This document shows, one piece after another, positions 35,300-46,712 of a stretch of DNA of 64,000 nucleotides (positions within the stretch are counted from its first letter, which is position 1; each line of letters begins with the position of its first letter). Where the stretch lies: positions 87,820,131 to 87,884,130 of the forward strand of contig CM045763.1 of the NCBI GenBank assembly GCA_025200525.1, written 5' to 3'. This DNA is from Camellia lanceoleosa (lineage: Eukaryota > Streptophyta > Magnoliopsida > Ericales > Theaceae). The translations under genes and the position numbers were made by a program. A model generated the notes under the pieces. The model was not told the DNA's origin. It saw nothing but the letters and a program-made list of their open reading frames with translations, and ran no database searches.

Positions 35300-36190
35300 T
35301 CCATATACTTCATGAACAAACTGTGACACATCCCGGGAATGGGACTTAGAAGAAGTGGGCGAAAAGGTGTTACAACATTGGCCGAGGTGCCACACAACCC
35401 GCATGCCTTTGGACTGGGTTATGTGCCCACCAAAGAGGATTGAACAAGGAAGAGAGAAGAGATGAAGGGCAGAGCCAAGGCCGACAAAGTTGGAAAGCAT
35501 TATGAGCTCGTCTACAGGCCGATCTGGGGGATGCTCAACAGCCGTTTTGTTTGAGAGGGAGAGGATTTCCCTTTTTGGGGCTTTCCTGAGCCTTGGCTAA
35601 ATTCTTTAAAGAAAAGCGTCCTCGGATTCAAGATTTTCTTTGATCTGTAGTTGCAGGACAGTGATGAGGAAAGGGTTGAACCAAGCATCAAAGTTAGCCA
35701 GAGCACAGAAAATGACTCAGACAACAACGAGCCTGTAGTAGGGGTAGTATTGACCAGTCTCCTGACAGATCCTATGGCCGACCTAGAGAACTTGGGAGAT
35801 AACTTTATTGTCTACATGATCAGGGAAGAACGGGGTGTGAACCTAACTTGTGGTATTTTGGATGCATCAAGGGCACCGTATCTTACTTGGCAGCTGCAGG
35901 AGGGTTGTCTTTCTAGTTCTAAATCGGGTAATGAGCCAGAATCTGATTCCACTGAGTCTGTGGGATAGGGATCAGATTCAAGTCAGTTCGGGAGGTCTGG
36001 GTCTGGTATTTTTGGGGGTGGTAACCTGGATACCAAAGTCTTATCTAGGTCTTCATTCAGATTTTTTTTAAGTCTATAACCGAAGATCTGGACCTTTTGA
36101 ATGAGAACGTTGCAGATTCTATGTACTTTTCTGTGTTGCTGGTTTATTGCATTGACTAAGATTTTCAGAATTCTAATGAAAATGAAGAGG
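35300..36190 (+). pseudogene. G-patch and linker between protease and RT of element A
   Basis: PGMGLRRSGRKGVTTL (35335-35385) followed by AFGLGYVPT is a decayed G-patch, a short glycine-rich RNA-binding motif that follows protease in many Tat/Ogre elements. Further downstream an acidic frame (35651-35968, LTDPMADLENLGDNF) leads towards RT. Ogre-type elements often have an intron here; no splice pair could be placed with confidence. Stops are frequent. Confidence 0.55.
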
Positions 36191-37760
36191 AAGAAATTCC
36201 TCTGGCTTTGAAAAACTTGATTTATCGAGAGGAGGAGAGGTTCGCTAAGCCTTGTTTTGATGAAATTATTTCCATTAATATGGGTACTGAAAAGGATCCA
36301 CGCTTGGTACAGATCGGGTCTACGTTGTCTTTGGAGGAACATGAGCGTTTAATCGCTTTATTAAAAGATTTCAAAGATGTTTTTGCGTAGTCCTATGAAG
36401 ACATGCTTGGAATCGATCCTGAGATTGTACAGTACCGGATCCCTCTCAACCCCGAGACTTGACCAATCAAGCAGAAGCTACACAAGATTTGTCCGGATTG
36501 CGAACTGAAAATCAAGGAAGAGGTCACCAAGAAAATTGATGCAGGATTCTTGTTAGTATCTGAGTATCTGACCAAGTTGGCCAACATCGTCCTAGTGCCG
36601 AACAAGGATGGCAGAATTCGGGTTTGCGTCGACTTCAAATACCTGAGCAAAGCGAGTTCGAAGGATGACTTTCCACTCCTGCATATTGATGAGTTGGTTT
36701 ACTTCACCGTGGGTCATGCCTTGCTCTCCTTCATAGATGGGTTTTCTAGATATAACTAGATTCTGATGGCACCCGAGGACAAAGAAAAGACGGCTTTCAC
36801 CACTCCGTGGGGCACCTACTGCTACCGGGTCATGCCTTTTGGATTGAAAAGTGCTGGGGCTACCTATCAAAGGGCTACGACCACCATTCTGCATGACATG
36901 ATCCACAAAGAGGTTGAGGTGTACGTGGATGACATGATTGTAAATTCCAAAGAACGAGAAGACCACTACACCGCATTGGAGAAATTCTTTCAACGGATCA
37001 AAGAATACAGATTGAGGTTAAACCCGTAGAAATGCACCTTTGGTGTAACGGCAGGGAAAATGCTGGGCTTTTTTATTAGGCAAAGGGGAATTAAAGTAGA
37101 TCCTTCCAAAATCAAGGCTATCTTAGGAATGCTATCACCAAGGACTGAAAATGAGGTGCGCGACTTTTTGGGTAAAATGCAATTCATAAGACGGTTTATT
37201 TTCAAATTAACCTTGACTTGTGAACCACTATTTGGTCTCCTGAAGAAAGGAAATAAATTATGATGGGATGATCGATGTCAGTTTGCCGGTGAGTAGGTCA
37301 AGCAGTGCCTCCGAAACCCACTTGTGTTGTCATCACTAGAGCTGGGAAAGCCTCTAATTCTGTACTTGTCAGTGACTAAGTCGACCATGGGGTGCATGCT
37401 AGCTCAACAATCTGAAGATAGGGTGGTGAATGCCATTTATTACTTGAGCAAGAAGATGCTAGACTATGAGATCCGCTACACTCCCTTTGAGAAAGCTTGC
37501 TTAGCCTTGGTATGGGCTACCAGGAAGTTGAGGCACTACTTGTTAGCTCACTCTGTAATCCTGGTTTCGAGATTAGATCCCATCAAATATCTCTTTGAGA
37601 AACCAACACTTACGGGTAGGCTGGCTCGTTGGTTGCTTATTCTCTCTGAATTTGATCTCAAATATGTTACGTGCAAGTCTGTTATAGGAAGAGTTATACC
37701 GAAATTCCTGGCGGATCACCCAGTAGAAGAGGATGAGGCAGTGGAATACTTGTTCCTAGA
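36191..37760 (+). pseudogene. Reverse transcriptase and RNase H of element A, broken by in-frame stops
   Basis: One phase is held from 36208 to 37881. VLVPNKDGRIRVCVDFKYL (36590), FIDGFSRYN (36730), MPFGLKSAGATYQR (36830) and the polymerase site VYVDDMIV (36920) are RT motifs in order. FFIRQRGIKVDPSKIKAI (37065) and RDFLGKMQFIRRF are the RT-RNase H linker. ILYLSVTKSTMGCMLAQ (37350) to FEKACLALVWATRKLRHYL (37490-37545) is the Ty3-type RNase H, with the usual acidic residue of 'D/T' positions partly lost. Stops at 36388, 36757, 37027 and 37261 replace Trp or Gln codons. RT copies the element RNA into DNA; this copy is dead. Confidence 0.85.
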
Positions 37761-38260
37761 TGAAGATGTTCTGCAAGTGGAAAAGAAAACGTGGACGATG
37801 TATTTTGACGGAGCATCTAATCGGTACGATTATGGTATTGGTGTGTTGCTGATAGCACCTAACACTCCCATATACCCTTAGCTTTCAAATTTCGGTTCAA
37901 AGTGTCCAACAACGAAGCAGAATATGAAGTGTGTATTGCTGGTTTGGAAGTTTCCTTAGAATTAGGGGCAAGAAGGTTGGATGTCATTGGGGACTCAAAT
38001 TTGGTTATTTCTCAAGCAAATGGAGACTGGAAAGTCAAAGAGGAGAAGATGAAGGTTTACTTCAGACCCTGGATATGTTAATTCCGAGGTTTGAAAAACT
38101 GACATTTATCTACCTGCTTAGAGAGAACAATCGGTTCGCTGATACTTTAGCAACTCTATTTTCTATAGTAGACATCCCACTGGGAGTGAAGATGCGTCCA
38201 ATCACTATTGCCGCAATAGATGAAGTGCAAGAAAAAAACCCTTGGTATTATGGAAAATGA
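37761..38260 (+). pseudogene. Second (archaeal-type) RNase H of element A, broken
   Basis: WTMYFDGASNRYDYGIGVLL (37795-37850) opens a second RNase H right after the connection region, as known for Tat elements. NNEAEYEVCIAGLEVSLELG (37910-37970) and LDVIGDSNLVISQANGDW (37977-38030) carry the further acidic residues (E in AEYE, D in GDSN). A frameshift near 37875 and another near 38080 separate it from its neighbours. RENNRFADTLATL (38125) is its C-terminal end. Confidence 0.8.
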
Positions 38261-39466
38261 GACATATCCACCAGGGGCAAATGCCAAGGACAAACGGGGA
38301 ATACGGCGTTTGGCCGTCCAACTTATCATCTGCGAGGGGAAGCATAAAAGAGGTCATCTAGGAATGCACAAGCTGTGTGTGGAAGAAGAGGAATCGAAGC
38401 ATCTTATGGAGGCTATCCATGGAGAGGAGTGTGGGGCGCATATGAATGATGTGATGTTAGCCCGGAAGATCCTCAGACATGGTTATTACTAGTCAACTAT
38501 TGAGGAGGATTGCATTGGTTTTGTACGGCGATGCCACAAATGTCAAATCCATGCCAATTGCATGAACATATCGCCATCTAAGCTTTACAACATGACTTCA
38601 CCATGGCCGTTCTTAGTTTGGGAAATCGACGTTATCGGTGCAGTCTCGCCAAAGGGGTCAAATGGACATGAGTTCATTCTGGTGGCAATTAACAATTTTA
38701 CGAAGTGGGTGGAAGCTCAATCCTATGCCGTGTTGAAGGCATCGCATGTAGCCAAGTTTATCAGAAACAACATTATCTACCAGTATGGGGTTCCAAACAA
38801 AATCATCTCAGATAACGGCTCACTCTTCAGGAAAGAGGTAGTGGATTTGCTTGAAAAATACAATGTGGCTTTTCATAAGTCATCTACGTACAGACCACAG
38901 ACTTATAGAGTTATTGAGGCCGCTAACAAAAATATCAAGAACATCTTGCAGAAGATGGTGGAAACCTACAGGGATTGGTTAGATAAACTGTCATTTGCGC
39001 TCTGGGGCTACAGAACCTCAATCTGAACATGAACAATGGCAACCCCCTATTCTCTCATCTATGGGATGGAGGATGTTTTGTCGATTGAAATTGAAGTACT
39101 GTTGCTGCGAATTATAGCCGAGTGTCAGATAGTAGAGGTGGATTGGCAACAGAGTAGATTTGAGGAGTTAATGTTGTTTGATGAGAGAAGGTTGAAGGCA
39201 TTGTATCATGTTCAGGGCTACCAACGCAGGATTTCTAGGGCTTTTAACAAGAAGGTCAAGTCTAGAAATCTTAAGGAAGGGGACATAGTACTGAAAGACA
39301 ACCGGGCTCCCATCCATGACCCTAGGGGCAAGTTCAGACCCAATTGGACTGGTCCTTACATTATTAAATCTATTTGGTCAAGAGGGGTGATCATTCTCGT
39401 GGACCTAGATGGCTTGGAGTTTTCATAGCCGATTAATATGGACAAGTTGAAGAAATACGATCATTG
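38261..39466 (+). pseudogene. Integrase of element A, broken by stops
   Basis: Zinc-binding part: AIHGEECGAHMN (38425) with the H-x-H and C-HKCQIHAN (38530) Cys pair. Catalytic core: D in VWEIDVIG (38620), D in IISDNGSLF (38810) and E in VIEAANKNIKN (38915), so the D-D-E triad is present. C-terminal part: SLIYGMEDVLSIEIE (39045) to GPYIIKSIW (39350), with no chromodomain, as expected for Tat. Stops at 38490 (former Trp), 39024, 39030 and 39426 break it, all in one phase. Integrase would insert the DNA copy. Confidence 0.85.
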
Positions 39467-40486
39467 AGAGGCTTGCTAGGCCTAAAACCCGGAAGGGCGA
39501 CCTAAGCAAAAGTTAGAGCATGAAAAATTAGAAATAAAGAAAAACTTAGCTCGCAAGTTTGAAAACCCTAAAGGGTGACTTTGACAAAAATTAGAGCGCA
39601 AAAGGAGAGAGTTAATACTCGAGTGAACTTAAATCGAACTACGTAAGGCCTGATTCCCATCTTTAGGATACGTGGGCAATTCATCTCAAAGTTCAGTCGT
39701 TCTATCTCCAACTCAATTGTCTTATTCATTCATATTTGATCAGGTCATCTTTCTCCATCATCAGTTAGCTCGGTTGTGTGATTTTCATGTTGGCAGAAAG
39801 GCCGGTATGGTGGTTGCAGCTATGGGCAGTTGCGATTTGTTGATTCGTGGTTGTATATCTTGAGGAGTGATTCTGTGTGTGTCAGGTAGTGATCATTCCT
39901 GAAAATTATTTTGAAAAGTTTTAATAAAAGTTGATTTTGTTCAAAATTTTACCTTTTTATAACTTGGACTATTTTGGGACCAAAAGAAAATTTTTTAGTG
40001 CTCACAACTTTAATTCCATTGATTTCAACACAAGTACATTCTCCAACTCTCTGATTTGAATCAAAGTTGCTTTTACATTATAAAACTTGAAAAGAAAGGT
40101 CAAAGCAATAAACTAAGGGCATAGGTGAGTCAGGTATTCCTGTGTCCTTTACTCGTGTTGGCGGAAGCCTCTACAGCCAAAGCTGGCCCAACCTGTGCCT
40201 CGTCCTCGAGCCAAGCCAAGCACTCCCCAGACAGGGTATAACTGAAGCTAGGGGTAGGGGCCAAAAGCTCTCTCGTCCTCCAAATAATGAGGTATCGAGG
40301 CAAATATGAACCACAAAATGGGAATGAAATCGAATATTCTATCCCTTCATTTGGACATGTCTGATCATGCTCAAACTAGCGTCTGAATCAAAAAGGGAAG
40401 TAAAACGTGCAGTGCGTAAGGCCAATCAATTGAATGCCCGATTGTCGGGTCATGTTGTAGCTCATTTTAGCCAAGTTAAGCCAGAG
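39467..40486 (+). other. 3' region of element A before the solo LTR
   Basis: Non-coding on the + strand. 39470-39690 repeats the post-integrase succession seen in B ('gcaaaagttagagca', 'gaactacgtaagg', 'ggatacgtgggcaa'). On the minus strand 40280-40140 may encode a C-terminal bit of the antisense ORF (RYLIIWRTRELLAP), weakly supported. Confidence 0.45.
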
Positions 40487-42846
40487 TGTAACAACCCTCG
40501 TATCGATTACTGAATAACCACTGAATTAAATACTGATTATTGCTAAACTGGATCGCTAATGACTGATAATTGGATTAACTGAAGTACTGAATGAACTGAT
40601 TGAAACTGGAACTGAAATTGGAAAAGTTATCTGTTATGTTGCATTTCTATCTGTTTAAATTGATTAATTATCTGTTTGAATTCATGTGCTTAAACTGTTA
40701 ATTGAAGGCCTTATCGGCGGCCGATTTAGAAACCGTTTGATGTTTTAGAATCAGTAGAATATTTCTGATTTATGGTATATTTATCTGAAAATTGATTAGG
40801 AATGATTAAATTAGATTAAATTAAGTCAATTAAAGAGTTTGATTTAATTACGTTATTGCCACTCCTAGTGGGCCACTTAGAATGATGTACTAGAGCCTTA
40901 ATACATTTTGATCACAACATTTCATCAGCTCCTATTTTGCCTCTAACTGACCAAATAGTTGAGAGAGGGAGAGAGTTGAGTTCATTTTGGTGATTTGCTA
41001 GAAGAACTTGAAGATTTGAGGCATAGATTGCTAGATTGAGCTCCTAGGCTTGTAATTGAGACTTAGGTGAGTGAATTCATCTTCTCCTTGTTGAGTTTAA
41101 ACTTGTTCTTGCATGTTTCATGCTAAATTGATGAACTAAGTCATGTTTTAAGCTTAGCATATGAGATTGAAGTCAAATTCTTGCATGCATGTTAATATTG
41201 TTGGGTTTTGGGTTAAGTTCATGGCAATTTGTCACATGCATGTTCATGGTATTGTTATAGTCCATGTTTTCAACTTGCTTTTCAAAGAATTGAGCTCATT
41301 TGAGCATGATTTGAAGCTTAAAATTATTTTGAATGCATGCATGTCATGTTTGAGCATTGTTCTTGAAAATGGATTGAAATTGGAACACCCTTGGGCCTTG
41401 ATTTCTTAAATTGAGCTTTAAAACTTGTTATTCTATGTGTTTGAAAGAGTTTTCCAGAAAATGGGCCCAAGAGGATCGAATTTGGAGCATTGAAACTTGG
41501 TTTGAAACTTGGAGGTTGAATCTGGATTTTCAGTTTTGGCCGTCCTTCGGCGAGAAGTGCGCTTCGGCGAAATGCTCATCCAAAGATTTCTTCGCATTGT
41601 TTCTGATCCGCTCGGCGGAGAGTTTCACGCCGGCGGAAATCGCGCATCGAGATCTTGCACCTTGTGCATCGGCCGCTCGGCGGGAAGTTGACTTCGGCGG
41701 GGACCTTTGTTGGCTTGTCCGCCGAAGCGAAACTGCGCCGGCGGAGGCTCTGTTCACTGAAAATTTGGAATTGCTTTCTAAGCGTATTTTTGCATCCTCA
41801 TCCCATTCTAGGCATTCTTAGGCCTAGTTTAAGGCATCTTAATGAGGATTTAGACATAGAACCACACCGAGGAATTTAGGGATTTATTTATCATCCTTTC
41901 GACTGTGAACTTAGTGTGTGTTCTATTTGTTAACTGTTTAGGGTTGGCTCTCGGGGACGCGCTCTAGCTGCTTTAGCCCAATCTCTGTGAGTAACAGATT
42001 GTGTAAAGATATGTTCAAATGGTTATATTTTGAATACCGAACTGAACTGTTTATTGAACTGATATTGTTTATTGAATGAATGTATGTCCTGTATTTCGAA
42101 CTGTATTGTGGCATCCTTAGCACCTTTGTTATTGGTATTCTGAGCTCTGTCGGTTTCCTTGTGGAACCATCTTGTTTGATGGCCATCATTATTGTTGGGT
42201 CTGTCAAGGCGGTCCTTTTGGACCCTCTTGTTTATAGGCTAATGGATGTACCACATATGGTGATTGATTGAAATCTTGATTGGTGAAATCTTGAAAGATT
42301 GAAATCTTGTATAATGAATTGATTTCATTATTGTAAGGACATTCATTCATAACCTCTTTACACGTTATGTTATTCACGGGCTTTAGCTCACTTTGTTTAT
42401 ATATATATGTAGGTTCTCAAAGAACTGCATCGAGCTAGGAGCGTGGGATTGGTCCCCAGTTTTGTCAAGCCAGCCTATGTGCCTCACTGCGAGGTTCCGA
42501 GTTGCCATGCTATGGCTTGGGGCGTTTTTATTGTCCCCACCTGTCTCCTTACTGTTTGTACTTTTGTATAGACTGTTTACTGTACTGTTATCGAGGGATT
42601 TGATCCCCGTACTGACTGACTGTAAAATGATTGTATAGAGTGTACTGTTTTGAACTGTATGAATGCATAAAATGTTTTTGACATACAGATTTTCACAGCT
42701 CAATGGACACTAGTTACTTACTGTATTGGCTTCACTTGAATACGTACTGCTTTGTTTGCTTTTATCTTGTTCAAAAAGCCTTCGGTAATCTCGGATTCTT
42801 GGCGATTCTGATGCTAAACCCATAGGGCCGGGTTTGGGTCGTGACA
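40487..42846 (-). mobile_element. Solo LTR, Tekay-like, inserted in element A
   Basis: 2360 bp from TGTAACAACCCTCG to GGGTCGTGACA, TG...CA ended, flanked by CAGAG (40482-40486) and CAAAG (42847-42851), a 5-bp duplication with one change. Orientation is inferred because the minus-strand end GTTACA equals the sense end of the other two Tekay-like LTRs. No gag or pol is inside, so LTR-LTR recombination removed the rest. A GC-rich cluster of CGGCGG/TTCGGCG phrases lies at 41540-41750 in otherwise AT-rich DNA. Its open frames are not genes. Confidence 0.7.
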
Positions 42847-43106
42847 CAAAGGCAACGCCAAGCTATGTCAGCTGCCGTTCTGTTGCACATCCAGTTACAC
42901 CATCATCCCTCATTGGGAAAGTCCACTAGTCGTTAACGGAAGAAGTAAGCTCGGGCTAAATATTCGGGGCAAGGATCTACCATTTTCAGCTTATCCATGA
43001 GCCATACCTGGGAAGGGATGAAAAAGGAGAGAGATTAAAGAATAGAGAGGTGTACATTGAGAGAAAAGTAAGAAAAGGACTTTGAGAGAAAAATAGAGCG
43101 TGAGTG
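42847..43106 (+). other. Element A 3' region after the solo LTR
   Basis: Continues 40486. It aligns with 10130-10330 of element B and contains the downstream flank of the antisense ORF; no gene on the + strand. Confidence 0.5.
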
Positions 43107-43920
43107 CTAAGTGATGTAAGAATCACATATATAAGGAATGGTGGGAAACAATACTTGGACTAGTAGTGGACTTCCCGCAAATTTGGTGGTCTCTCGCCGA
43201 TGAAAGGCATCCAAACCCATCAGGGTCTCAGCCAATGTTAAACCAATGCAACTCTTACCCTGTTTCAAGCATTGAGCTACTTCGATCAATCGAATGTTGG
43301 CTTCGCCGCAACTAGGGGCAAGAAGAAAATGTGCAAGCATACATAAACAGAGGGCATGTTGCCGAAAGCCTCGCTACAAAAGGTCACCTTTGTCTCCAAT
43401 ACCAAAAAATCGGTGAATCAAGCTGGGTATATCTAGCTCCCCTTCACACATCCGTCCCAAAGCCAGGGCATGGCCAAAACGGGACTAAAGCATGATTTCT
43501 TTGTTGTGTCGGGATTCTAGCAACACTTGAAACTCTTCAAAAGTTGGGCATAGTTCTTGTGTTCTGAACCGAAATACATGTGTATTTGGGTCCTAACATC
43601 GGACCATGGCATGGAGGAACGGAAAACAAAGTGGAGTACGGGTCAATGGAAAAAGCATGTTTATGCCGAAACCTCAAAAATTCACCTTTTCTGTGCCGTC
43701 TAAAGTGGCTATCCAATTCGTGAGCTTCTCGACAACAAATATCTCTATTTGTGGGAAAAACAACAACTAAAATGAGATTCTGGAGAAGAATTTGCAAAGG
43801 AAGACCTTTTGTGGAAAATAAGGCTCTAAGTGGAATCCACTTGTCAGCCAGCTGGTGGCTCACCATGAGTGGCCGGCCATCCATTATTTGTGGCCGGCCA
43901 TTCACTATTTTTGGCAAACC
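43107..43920 (-). pseudogene. Antisense DUF7745-type extra ORF of element A, broken
   Basis: On the minus strand one phase reads CPTFEEFQVLLESR (near 43540), a stop, SRFGHALALGRMCEGELDIP (near 43460), a stop after GDKGDLL, then RQHALCLCMLAHFLL (43360-43325), IRLIEVAQCLKQGKSCIGLT (about 43290-43230) and AETLMGLDAFHRRETTKFAG (43230-43170). This succession is the plant retroelement-associated family usually annotated DUF7745 (function unknown), found as extra ORF in Tat/Ogre elements. Both stops look like altered Gln or Trp codons. Upstream (43600-43917) the match is weak and contains a GGCCGGCC cluster (43870-43920). Tekay-1 (43959) cuts off its 5' side. Confidence 0.7.
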
Positions 43921-43958
43921 GTCTACTTGTGGGCTTGGAAGTTTGGCATGTCAGTTTT

Positions 43959-46259
43959 TGTAACGCCCTCAAAATAATACATAAATCCATCATTTAACGA
44001 TTCTATAAACATAGTAGATAAGTCACATTTCCATTCATCAGAGTGAATATTACAAAAGGACATTTCATATAAGTTACAAATATTTACAAAATAATAAAAT
44101 GCTCCGCGGGCTTACATCTTTCCAAGTTGTCACTTGGTTACACAAAAGAAGAGTTCTAACTCTTTCACAAGTAAAGCCCTCGGCTTAGATTTACATTTAA
44201 GTACAAATATTGACAAAACATCAAAATGAAGCCTTCAGCTCCAAAACCTCCCAAGCTATATCCTTGGAGGTGGCTTATCACCTGTACCTGAAAATGGTGT
44301 CCCAAGTAGGATGAGCTAATGCCCAGTAGAGATATGCTAAACATAATACGAGAAATAACTAAAACATTAGCATCCGATAAATGTGTAACACATGTAAACT
44401 AACGTACATCCATTCTATAACCAATCAACGTTTACAACCGTGATCCAATCTATTTCCATTTCTTTATCCAAATCTATTTATTAACATGGCACGTCATTTA
44501 TCCAAACAATTCAGAATGAGACTACAACTCATATTATCAACACTTTAATCACCAACATCATTCAGATGTATATAAGATTTCGGGACTTTCACCCTGGACA
44601 CTCCGGCCAACTTAGTTATCAATGGAGTCTATCCCCTATCTCCTCCCATACAATGGAGTACATCCCCTATCTCCTCCCAAACAATGGAGTACATCCCTTA
44701 TCTCCTTCCAAACACATATGCATATACAATGTATTTAAACAAGTTGTCATATATAATGACTAATTCAATTACATATTCAATGTTTATACTGGACCGTCAT
44801 ATTCAATGACATATTCCAATCGAGTAGTTTTAATTTCCCTAATCATCATGCAGTGTCTACAATGATTAAGATTATCCTCCACCGATAGCCCAAAGCAGTT
44901 ATTTCTAAACAGATAAATTATTATATTTTCCATCGGTGAGTGATTTATCAATCCAACAACGCCATACCATCTCATATTTTCCCAATTTCATGATTTCCAA
45001 TTCAATTTCACATTTCCATAATTAATTTCATTAATTACACGACTGACCTATTTAGATCCAATTAGGGCATTATTCCTCTCTTTCTCAAATATCAACCCTA
45101 AGGCTCAATTTCATCACTTAAACCCAAATGCATGACTGACCTATTTAGGTCCAATTAGGGCATTATTCCCCTCTTTTTCAAATATCAACCCTAAGGCTCA
45201 ATTTCATCACTTAAACCCAAATAACCCCATTTCAAGACCTTACATACACGATGGAGTCCAAAAATAGAAAACCCCTCTTTCAAACATTTCAAACTTTAAA
45301 TTTTCAAACCCTAACTTTACCCAAACTTCCCAAATGTCACCATTTATACAAAATGACTAAAATTTATGTTAAAACTCATAAGAATGAGTAGATTATCCGT
45401 ACCTCAAATGGAGAGACTCAAAGGTGATGAAGAGAGAAATCCAAGATGCTTCAAATCCCAACTTTTTCAGATCAAAATGAAGCCCACGAAATGCTCTAGC
45501 TTTCTTACAAAGGAACTAGGGTAAAGAACCTCTAGAACATGGAGTATTTGTAGAGAGAGGGTGTGTGTAGAGAGAGAGGCTGTGATATTAGGGTTTGGAA
45601 TGAAAAAGAGATGAAAAAGTGATGTAAAACCCGCTGCTGCGAACTGATATATACGAGGCTCGCTCGAGCGAAGGAGTGGTCACTCGAGCGACCAGGCACA
45701 AAAGGACCTCGCTCGAGCGCAAGAAGCGTTGCTCGAGCGAACAATGCAAAGCTTTAGGTCTGCAACCCAGAAGCACGCTCGGCGCAAAAGTTCTCGCTTG
45801 AGCGAAAGAACACAAAACATAGAGCTCGTTCGCTCGAACGCAAGAAAGCTCGCTCGAGCGAAGAATACCATCCTTCAGGTCTAAAAGAGATGCAGACGCA
45901 CGCTCGAGCGTAAGACAGCTCGCTCGAGCGCAAGAGAAACCTTGGCGAGCAGTTGGGTCGAAAAAAACTAACGAAGACCCTCAATCCTTGCTTGAGCGCA
46001 AGAACTCTCGCTTGAGTGAAGAAACAAATACCCAGGCCTCGTTCGAGCGCAAAAGCCTCGCTCGAGCGAAGAAGCCAAATCCTGGGCAGCAACCATTTGT
46101 TCTAACTCACAACCAACCTATTCCAAACTCATCCAACACATCCCAAAACTCAAATACAGAGAATCAAAGGATGAAAATGAGATACAGAAAACAACATACA
46201 ACTAATAGACTCGAGTCTGGAATACAATAAATGACAGGGGAAAACTGGGATCGCTATAA
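43959..46259 (-). repeat. 3' LTR of Tekay-1
   Basis: On the + strand it begins TGTAACGCCCTCAAAATAAT, like 55979 and 63544, and ends near 46259 beside the PPT. It contains a cluster of CGCTCGAGCG phrases (45655-46075) and a 110-bp direct repeat (45045-45150 and 45133-45230: 'tgactgacctatttagat/gt' with 'ccaattagggcattattcc'). Its exact inner border is uncertain by a few bases because the family's sense start is TTA-AGCG rather than TG. Confidence 0.75.
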
Positions 46260-46275
46260 CCTCCCCCCTTTAAAG
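46260..46275 (-). other. Polypurine tract of Tekay-1
   Basis: Read on the minus strand, CGAAATTCTTTAAAGGGGGG lies directly before the LTR; 'acgaaattctttta' plus a G run is the usual chromovirus PPT context. Confidence 0.75.
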
Positions 46276-46712
46276 AATTTCGTCCCCGAAATTTTATACA
46301 AGTTTCAAAATTATTACTATTTCAATTGTTCAACAAAATTACAATTCAACCTTCATCACCATGACCCACACCAGGTCAATCCATCTCTTTTCAAGAGAAC
46401 AAGTTTACAAAATATAGCTCATTATGCATTATCAACATGCATTCTTTTGACATTCACCATCTTCAACACATATATTCCATATTTTCATAACATATTCAAT
46501 GTTAATAACATATTTGCATTTCTATAACACATTTAACATATACAATGTTAAACTTAAATTCGTATTCCCGAGACATATTCAACAACTACAATACTTCTAT
46601 AATCCAAAACATATACAATGTTCTTAGAGTTTACCAACAAAACAAAATTCTCAACATAAGCTCAAACATCAACAAATAGGTCCGGATATTTCTCTCAGAC
46701 CTCCAATTCACG

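Noticed and set aside
45045..45230. Direct repeat in the Tekay-1 LTR as a possible separate insertion
   Set aside because: It is a simple tandem duplication of LTR sequence without terminal features.
45532..46092. Overlapping minus-strand frames in the Tekay-1 LTR, with similar ones at 57670-58124
   Set aside because: They arise from the CTCGAGCG word cluster lacking stops; peptides are repetitive and several frames are open at once.
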